Below, piece by piece: positions 55,514-64,000 of a stretch of 64,000 nt of DNA (positions are counted from its first letter, which is position 1; each line of letters starts with the position of its first letter). The translations under genes and the position numbers were made by a program. The stretch spans positions 9,658,426 through 9,722,425 of the forward strand of contig CM039194.1 in NCBI GenBank assembly GCA_008360975.2, read 5' to 3'. The notes under the pieces are model-generated. The model searched no databases, was not told the DNA's origin, and saw only the letters and a program-made list of their open reading frames with translations. Source of the DNA: Lichenostomus cassidix. Its lineage: Eukaryota; Chordata; Aves; Passeriformes; Meliphagidae.

Positions 55514-58500
55514 GAAAACAATCAGGAACTGTAAATTCAGTAATGCTGGCTCAAAAAAGCTATATGGCAGGACAATGGGAAAATTTAACTCAGTAATAGA
55601 CATGAGTGACAAGTATTGGTGAATGCTCTGCTCATCTTAAAAATCTTCATGTTGGGAAGTGTCTGCACCGTGACTGGAGCACGTGAAGTTTTGCCCATGT
55701 CAAGGACAGAAAAATTTTAGAATAAGGAAGAAACAAAGCAACATCTCCCTCTACGGGAACCACCTGTACTGCAGCCCCAGGCTCTGGGCAGCTGAAATCT
55801 CCTGCAGCACTGCCTTACCTGTCTGGCCAAGCCTCTGCTGCTCCTGATAATTCCAGACAGGCTGGGTAGGCTGATGGGGAGCAGATGCTGAGGGTGTGAA
55901 CCATAACTAATTGTTTCTAACTAAAGTCTTGGTTTCTTGACAGCTACTCAGAACCTATGCTTTAAAAGAGTTTACACATGTTAATGAGAAATCCCATGAT
56001 TATTGCTGGGTTTTGCTTTGCTTTTTTTTTTTTCTTAATAGGCTTTGCACTGTGATTGTCATCACATGTGCTACTTTTGAAGGGGCAAGCAGCATGAAGC
56101 TAACAGGGTATCACCAGCTGAACAGGTCCATCCGCCTGTCATGTGCAGAGTCTGTCACTAGGCACAATAAGAATAAGCAGGTGCCTGTAACATATATATT
56201 CTTTTGTGTGCATGTGTATTTACATAAAGTCCTACAGTTCATGTCAGGATATGTTATTCTTTTCTACTTGCTTCTTGCTAATTCATCTGATGACATTTTT
56301 GTCCATAAAAAATGGCTTATGGAGAGCACTGGGGTGAATGTCATTGAGAAATGGGCCAGGGTATTTGTTTGGAAGTGCTTAGAGGGTCATTCTGAAGCTT
56401 GTGGATTAACCAGGCAAGCAGAATTAGTCTCAAGTGTCAGTTGACCTGCCCCACAAATTGAGCTACGGAAAGTCAAGCATTCTCTGGTTGATAGCTGGAG
56501 GGAATACTTTCCAAACAATTCGTGCAATATAAATACAGCCACATAAACTGTTTATTGGATAATAAATGAATATGAAATACTAATGCAAAGCAAAATTAAT
56601 ATATTTTTATGCACTGTTTTGAAAAGAGAATAGTCATTGTTTGATGACTTTCTTATTGTACTGATTATTGTCAATAACCCTCATAGCTTGGGAATATGCC
56701 TCTTAAATTAATTTTTGATTTCCGTATATGCCATGCACTGAATTCTCAGAGATTTCTGTCCCATTAGTATTGTAAAATTTTTCTACAGTCTGGCTAGTTT
56801 TAAGAAAATAGAAGATAGGTAGTTTTATGCTAAATTACCCTTGTCACACATGGAAAAATTTACTAATGCCCAGCATTTTTCCTGAATGCGCCTCATTTTC
56901 TTAAACTGCTCTGTAGATTGTTTTTCCACTGAAGCTGCTTTTTAGGTACTAAAATAGAAAATGAAAACTAAATCCAAATTTTCTTTCAATGTATGTTTTT
57001 TTAAAAAACATAGGCCTGTAGGAGTCCAAATAGAAGTAAATGTGAACTCTCTGCACCAATTCCTCATTGTTACGTGTGTGCATCATATCCTGTGTGTGTA
57101 TGTGCAGTTAGTGAAGTCCACTGTTCTACAGTTACTTGAAATGTATCTCTGGAAACTGGATATGGGAAACAAAACAACATCTGGTCACTTAAACCCCTGT
57201 TTCAAGCCTTCTTTGTGACATACATTCCCTCTTTTTTAACTGAGAGGAAATTTGTTGCTTCTCCTTAGACCCATTTACATTTCAGAGTATTTTAGGTCTG
57301 TTGTTGCCAACATGTTCAAATGTGATTAGTGATTTTGCAAATCAGATCTTTTAGACATGTTTCTATTAAACTGAGCTGTAGAGATCCTTAATCACTTTAG
57401 AAAGTCTAGCATGGTATTTTTCTTAATGGGATGTATCATAGATCTTTCTTAAGCCCTTTACTACTGGAAGGGGAGCATCCTTAAGCCCCTTTACCATCTG
57501 TATGTGTAGACATGATGCCATTAAGGAGCTCAGCCAGCAGGTGGAGTTTAAATTGCATTTAAACAGTAGTTTTAGACTTTGCTTAAGGCTTTTCCGGAGC
57601 TGTGCTACTGGAAATGCCTCTTATGGGCACTTCTGGTTGAGTGTTGGGTCAGTAAAGTTTTGTCACCTGGCTGACTGTTTATATGTAGACCACATTGCTG
57701 CTGCAAAGTTGGCATGGGCAGTTTACAACTTGCTTGCCTTGACTTCGGAGTAATGTGGAGGAGTGCTAAATAATTGTCATTATGTGTAAAATAGTCATCT
57801 GTCATTTTTATATATACCTGAACAGATGTGAAGGGAGAAGGAGAATTCAGATGAACTCAATTCCCAGTTTAAACTGTTTTATTTTTTGCCTTAATGGCAA
57901 AAAATAGGATTAGGATAGGATCAGTGTAGGATTTGATGGCAGTGCTTCACTAGAAGCTGCATTAAGCACTGAAAGAGATGAAAGGGTCAAGAAGTATCTG
58001 ACAAGAATCATAACACTGCACTGGTAGCAATGGGAGGTAGATGAGAGCAAGGTTTATTGCATCTGTCACTGAGCTTTATTATGAACCTAATGCTGAACAA
58101 CAGCCAAAGCAAGAGAGACTGGAGCTGGCCAGCCCCTCTGAGCAGGATATGGCTATGGCTGGCATCTGCCTGGGAATGAAGCCAGGCTCCAAGGCTTGTA
58201 CCTCAATCTTAGAGATGAACTGTGCGGTCTGGCATCATTTTGTCTTGCGCTGTGAGTTCTGCTTTGAGGTTAAAGACTGGAACTCCTTAGTAAGTGCTGC
58301 TATGATAAGCTGCTCTGTTCTGGAGGCAGCTTTTGCTGTTATCCAGAAATCAGTGTAAGGAGTGTGTAAGACTGTGAAGAAAAACAATGACAGGATTTGC
58401 TTTGGCTAATAGAGTTGTAAGCAGTACTGGTATCCAGGGAAGACCTTATGTCACAATTTTCAGGAAAAAAAAAATTGTTGCACTGTGCTGTGGCGATTTA

Positions 58501-59366
58501 AAGGTGAAATTTTGCATCCTTTCAGCCAGGAATGGTTGGCAGAACCTCACATTAATGTAGTCTATAAAATCTAGATTTCTACTGGACACAAATCAGACAG
58601 AAACATGCAAAGAGGAAAGGGAAAGCAAACCAGATGGGCAGATCAGGGAGTGCCAGGTTACCTTGACTTCCTCTGAGCTATGCAGGAGAAGAAAGGGAAT
58701 TGGCAGCCATTGAAAGCACATGATGACCCAACTCGATTGCTGCAGAGACAATGCAAATTACAGGCAAAGCACTGAAGCAAATTATACAGACTGAAATTTC
58801 AGTTGTAGAGGCTACAAAAAAATATTGCTTTCATCTAAACCAGGTCTGTCCTAACTAGTGGCACTAAACCTGTGACAAAGGACTTAAAGGAGAGGTGCAA
58901 AGCAACACAAAAATCATGCTCAAAACAGGTCATGCAGGCTGGAAAAAACTTCTAGAAAAATCCAGATATTTGGAAACATTGAAATGTTTGTCAGATCCTT
59001 GCATCTGAAAATAAGCTATTATTCTCAAATCAGTCAGCAGAATGCCTTAGGAGAGAGAAGGGAATAACAGGAGCTATAAAATGAGCATCTCAGTACCCAT
59101 AAGGGTTGCAGCACTAGGGAGCAGATGGACAAACTGCACTAGACCCAAGTAACATTAAACAAAGCCAGAGCAGAATTTACTACCAAATACCCTCAGTTCA
59201 GTGAATACATTTCACCTGGCAAAAAGAAGAATTTTCTCCATGGTAAGTGCCAAAAAAAGGAAAGTTGGCAACCGATGCTGGAGAAGGAGAGCGGCCGTGG
59301 CCACGGAGGCTGTCATAAATAATGCTGGGAAGCGTTCCAGGGGGCAGGCCATCCCTGCCTGGGTGG

Positions 59367-59615
59367 CAAAAAAACCACCCCACCAACCCAAAAAAAAAAA
59401 AACCCCCAACCACCCACCCAAAAACCAAACACCCCAACCCCCCAACCCCCAAACCCACCAACCCCCCCACCCCCCACCCCCCCACCCCACCCAACCCAAC
59501 CAAACACAACCCCACCCACCCCCCCCAAAAACCCAAAAAACAACAAAAACCCCACCCCCCCCCCCCACACCCAAAAAAACCACCACAACACCCCCCCCAA
59601 AAACACAAACCCACA
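59367..59615. repeat. 249-bp A/C-only low-complexity tract (G/T on the other strand)
   Basis: Not a single G or T occurs in 249 consecutive plus-strand bases. They form irregular runs of A (up to about 13) and C (up to about 13), such as CCACCCACCC and CCCCAACCCC. There is no fixed repeat unit. On the minus strand it contains many G runs of three or more, so G-quadruplexes are possible. It creates long spurious open frames on both strands. Confidence 0.95.
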
Positions 59616-60186
59616 GGTGGGCTCAGCCAGCCAGCCCCGGCTTATTCCTGCTGTCTCGCCGACTGCAAAAATTACCAGCGTTTTGCTTGCCACCTTAGAA
59701 AACCTCAGCCATCCGAAGGCCTGGATGATGTGCTTTCTGCCATAGCAAAAGGCTGACTCTGCTGATCTAAGGATCTGTTCCAGTGCTGGGTCTCGTGTTT
59801 CAGTTTCACATCATCACCCTCTCATGGCTCACCAGGAGGCAATGCTGAATCAGCATCTTACTCCACAAAGACTTTTTAAAGAAAGCTACAAAAAGCAAAG
59901 AAAATATATGGCATTCCACTCTTGAAATGGTATACTATAAACAGCCTTTCCAGCCTCTTGGTGCAATGCTTCATGCCTGATGTCAGCATACTTGTGTTCT
60001 TCAGTGCTTATGGTCCCAACATCATTATACCTGCCAGGATGGAAGGGAGTTACAGACATAAGGGAAGAAAAACATGCAAAGGATGAAGGTTGAGCTACTG
60101 GCAAGCTATAAACCTCCCTAAACTATAACTGGAAAATTCTGCCAAGAATTTTCTTTTTTAATTAAATAAACTTTCCTCATATTTCT

Positions 60187-60242
60187 GTTGGACTCTATGA
60201 TCTTAATGGCTTTTTCCAACCTAAACCATTCTATGATTCTAT
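60187..60242 (+). mobile_element. CR1 3' tail fragment
   Basis: It reads TTGGACTCTATGATCTTAAT and TTCCAACCTAAACCATTCTA followed by TGATTCTAT. Only the last 56 bases or so of the element remain. Confidence 0.82.
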
Positions 60243-60564
60243 ATTATTTTTCCCTTCAGTTTCTAAACAAAATCTAGCTGCCAATGTATGGGGGTATGAG
60301 GTCAATGGGATGCACCTGAAATCAGATGGGATTCCACAAGTAATGTGCTGCTTGGATTCCCACATATTAACTGTGGTATTTCCAGTACAATGATTTTTAT
60401 TTCAGACATCAAAAGAAATGAATAAGCATTAAAAAAAAGAGAAGAGGGAAAGAATTCAAAGTCAAGGACAGTGAATTGCTGTACAAGATAAAAGAGGTGA
60501 TGGTGAGGTAACACATGATTTCACCTTTTGATTTGCATCTGAACCTCAGTCAATCAATTCTGCA

Positions 60565-60876
60565 ATGAGCTCCAGTTTTACTTGGATTTGCTGTGTATTC
60601 TGTGTGATCTTGTCCTTTACTGCCAACACACAGCCACTGAGAGAAAAATTGCTGCTAGAGTATTGCAAAACTAACTCTATTGTAATGTCTTTCAGTGAGG
60701 GTCAAACAAAGTTTGGTGATGTTACATTTGCCAGGGTTGAGGAATGTTTGGACAGTCACCTCGAGACTGTCACAGAGACTGTTAGAGGAGGCAAGCGTTG
60801 TTTTATATATGTACCAAAAAAATGGCAAATTGCAGTGAGGCTGGGGAGAGCAAGCCTTCACTTCATTAGTCAGTAA
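60565..60876 (+). other. Unrecognised 103-codon open frame with signal-peptide-like start
   Basis: It begins at a true ATG with MSSSFTWICCVFCVILSFTA, a hydrophobic N terminus resembling a secretion signal. A polar region with three further cysteines follows and ends at a stop. There is no promoter, splice or family support. It is probably a chance frame and is listed only because the N terminus is unusual among the open frames of this flank. Confidence 0.12.
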
Positions 60877-63800
60877 ATTACGACAGATGGTTTTAAAATG
60901 ACTTCATCAGCAGTGAGGCTTTGTTTTCTGCAGAGATCCTTGCCATCACCTCAATCCGAAGACAAAGCAGACAGTGGGGGTTTTATTATTAGCACATCTT
61001 TGCTAACTTCTAGCAGTCAGAGGGAATAAGGAGGGAGGAATCTAAGACTGGGAAACGGCCATGGAAGGGGATTATAGGAGACCATCACTTTGGTTTCTGG
61101 AAAATTCACCATTTTTTATTAAAGGACCGTTGATTCTGTCCAGGAGCTCCTGTTCTTGCATTGTGTAGCTTTAAACGTTCAGGAGACCTCTGGTAGCTCA
61201 TCACCAGGGTCTGTAGTTTTTTTTAGGTTATTCTCCTCAGGGTTAAATGTTGCCCTCCTGCTACAAAGAGCAGTGTGGTTCCTGTGGTTGTGCCATGCCC
61301 TGTGCAGCTCCCCTGCAGATGGCTGTGCTGGAGTTTGCTGTGATACACACACAGCTCTGCTCTGCCACACTCCTTTCTTTAAATCCCAGAAACAGCTCCA
61401 CGGCATGAAAACAGTTGTTCAGAAGGCAAAAGGCACCTGCCAGTTTTTGTTTTCTGGCTGGGGTAATTACTGGATTAAAATGAGGAGGCTGTTGTTGGTT
61501 TGCAGTGTGTAAGAATTGCCATAGACTGTTTTGAAGAGGGGCTTATAGCAGGGGAAGCAAAGGGGTAGAACACTGCAGCTGGAACAAACAGGTTTGAGCT
61601 GTTGAGGCTGCAAGAGGCTTCGTCAGAAGAGAGTTTGGTGATTTTATCCAATAAAGGCCTCAGACATACATCCTGAAGATGTGTATTTTCTCATTAGGCA
61701 GTACTTGCAGTGTATCACATGAAGTATTTATTATTTTGCCTTATAATGGTATTTGTCAATGCTCTGGATTGTGTAAAACATGCTGAAGGAGCACATTCTC
61801 CCTGGCTCCTGGACTACCATTATCCAGACAGTATTAGCTGGGCTAAATCTGTTTTTCCAGAAGGCATACACAAGACATGGAACTATATTACAACATTTAA
61901 ATATACAACCCAAATATCTCTGTTTTGGTTATCAGAGAAGCTTTCAGCTATAAAAGAAGAATTAATGTAATTAAACAAAAATTCAGTGTTAAGATCATAG
62001 AGAAACTTGCAGGGAATATAGCAGACTGTGAAGACAACCTCTCCACAGGGCAGTGATGTAGTGTGATTGTGTCTAGGACTTAATCTGTACTTTCAAGAAG
62101 AAATAAATCCTGAATGTAGCTACAGAGCTGCCAGGGAAATGGAAATGAAGGGATGCTGGAACAGTTTCTGCAGGGTCTGGCAATAAATAGTAAGAGGATT
62201 AGAAAAATTATGATTAAGTCCAGTATTTTACTGCAGGTGTAAGGGTGCAGGAGGGGGGAGTGGCATGACAGAAGGTCATGTCCCATGCACAGCCAGCATG
62301 CCAGGAGGTCCCTGGTTTGATCAAGAGCTTAAAATAGTTGAGACCCACTCAGCTCTTTCTCTTTTTCAGTCAAGAGAGGCTTCACTGCAGGAGGTTTCAA
62401 GTTTCATCCATTTCATGATTTGGTTGATGCCCATATATGAAATTATTAGGAATATGAGCTGATGCTGTCCACATCCAGCTGGTGAGTAACAGAGTTGGGA
62501 TTTTTATTTCTGGGAAGTAGCAACCTTTCCTCATGAGCCAACTCAATTCCAGCCTGTGCATCTAAAGTTTTCATCAAAGAAGTTTGGATAGGAGACAGAG
62601 CTGGTGCCAGAGACACTTGTTATGGTTTCAGGCAGCTGATAGCAGGATAATGCATGTGCAGCAAAGATTTTCGGATAGATGTCAGGAAAATATAGGGGCA
62701 AACTGATTTGTTAGAGAAGCAGAATTAGTCCAAGTCTTCTCTTCATACTCCCAGGAGCGCTGGCTTTCAGGGTCACAGTCTTTCTCTGATGGCAGGAGGG
62801 AAACCAGACTGTATTTTCCTAATGAGAAAGTGAATCTGGGAAGACATGTTGCAGTTCCACCTTTCAGTACACAATGGTTTCAAGACACAGCCTTTTTAAT
62901 TACTGTGGCTTGACTGCTTTGCCACACATCATTGTGTTTTTCCAGTTTGGACTCAGGAAGACTAAAGTAAACCAAAAGAAGTCAGGCCAAATTTGTCCCT
63001 CCAAAGAGACAGTTAAAAATATTTAACCCAAAACATGTCGAGGTTTACGTTAAATGTTGGAAACAAGTGAAAAGCAAAACAGAACAATATGAAGGACAAT
63101 GTGAACATCTCTAAATAGATGTTTATAAACTCCAGTGACTGGCCACATGTGCTGTCCAAGAGGTCAATCTCCTCAGATGGACTCCAGGTTTTGAACTCAT
63201 CAAAGTCTAAAGCTCTAGGACAAATGTCAGTGAAAAGAACTTATTTTGGTGTGGTTGCATTTTTGGGCTGACAGCAAAGAGAGTCGACAGGGAAGAGTAG
63301 AGAAGTTTTAAATTGTCTTTGATTAAACTGGCTTAAAAAATATAAATAAGCAATTATACTAATTAGAAATATATGGCACTGAGTTGTCCATTTGGGGTAA
63401 ACTGGCACAGCTCCACAAAAATTACAGTTCTGCACCCTTAGACACCAAGATAAAATCTGGGGATGGTATTTAACCCCAGTGACACTGTGAAGGTCACAAA
63501 GCAGCCCTGTTAAGGAGATATTCTGTGTTTGGGATGCAGGTTGTATCTCCCCCATCATCACTTCCCAGGTGTGACTCCTAGCGCTGTGTGTTCAGTCACT
63601 GCTCAGCCCTGCTGGTGAAGCCTTGCTGTGCTGTGAAGGCACCAGCAGGGCTGTACATTCCCTAATAGGCTTTGCTTCTGTGAGAAGAAAATTACAGCTC
63701 TGACTTTTATTATCACCTAACCACCACCTCTTTTTCTATGATTCATATTGCTTTAAGAGATTAGTTTTCTTTACCATTTAACCTTTCTCAATATTGCTGC

Positions 63801-64000
63801 CTGAACCAAATTTATGTCTTGGATAAAGCTATGTCCTCCTTTTATTGAATCCAGGTACTTTTCATAATGAAACTAGGGTCATGTGATCTTTGATTGTGGT
63901 ACTTTAAATTCTTTATTGAAAATGTATATTATATATTTTTATGACATTAATTAAATGTCGCAAAATAAATGACAGCATAAAAAATAATTAATGTCTCTGT

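Larger units (their letters stand above)
50561..64000. other. Upstream intergenic flank of MACROH2A1
   Basis: No gene is supported. Contents are a 36-bp tandem duplication, two CTCF-like motifs, a CCT tract, three CR1 copies, the A/C-only tract and an AT-rich block near 56.5-56.8 kb with octamer-like and SOX-like motifs. Open frames of 100-196 codons lie in GC-rich, low-complexity or CR1 sequence, or have no supporting features. Confidence 0.7.

Noticed and set aside
55080..55612. Minus-strand open frame of 110 codons and neighbours that look protein-like
   Set aside because: This is the decayed C-terminal and 3' region of a CR1 element, not a host gene.
56013..56444. A 143-codon plus-strand frame
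   Set aside because: It starts in a T-rich run that gives a Phe stretch, has no recognisable domain and no flanking splice or promoter signals.
59198..59756. Pro/Lys/Thr-rich plus-strand frames and Gly/Trp/Phe-rich minus-strand frames of 124-165 codons
   Set aside because: They are translations of the A/C-only tract, so composition alone explains them.

Overview
The window is vertebrate nuclear DNA, almost certainly from a bird. It has one multi-exon gene with canonical GT-AG introns. Its only recognisable interspersed repeats are CR1 retrotransposon 3' ends carrying the sauropsid-type ATTCTRTGATTCT tail. No Alu, B1/B2 or L1 elements were seen. Base composition is AT-rich apart from one sharp CpG island. 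I cannot fix the species from sequence alone.

The window is dominated by MACROH2A1 (formerly H2AFY), which lies entirely on the minus strand. The promoter CpG island and non-coding exon 1 are at about 50.1-50.25 kb, the start codon is at 42,456 and the stop codon at 7,913-7,915. The 3' UTR probably ends near 7.34 kb. I reconstructed eight constitutive exons (one non-coding) plus two alternative exons. Splice sites and phases close exactly, giving 372 residues for macroH2A1.2 and 369 for macroH2A1.1. The product is a histone H2A variant with an N-terminal H2A fold, a lysine-rich linker and a C-terminal macrodomain. The mutually exclusive exon pair at 20,659-20,758 (macroH2A1.2) and 19,091-19,181 (macroH2A1.1) decides whether the macrodomain can bind ADP-ribose.

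Layout from low to high coordinate: 1 to ~7.34 kb is the intergenic 3' flank with two CR1 tails and a near-perfect RFX X-box. From ~7.34 to 50.25 kb is MACROH2A1. Its introns hold three CR1 fragments, and intron 1 holds an unrecognised open frame behind a splice-acceptor-like sequence. From 49.7 to 50.56 kb is the CpG island, with a ZNF143/Staf-like site and a 10-bp minisatellite. From 50.56 to 64 kb is the upstream flank with no convincing gene. That flank has a perfect 36-bp duplication, CTCF-like motifs, three CR1 copies and a 249-bp tract made only of A and C.

In mammals this gene sits in the PITX1-NEUROG1 interval, so the flanks may hold long-range regulatory DNA, but no enhancer was identified from sequence here. 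I found no strong case for a wholly new system. The best leads are the intron-1 open frame, a QKI-type splice element beside the macroH2A1.2 exon, the reading-frame logic that enforces exon choice, and the A/C-only tract.
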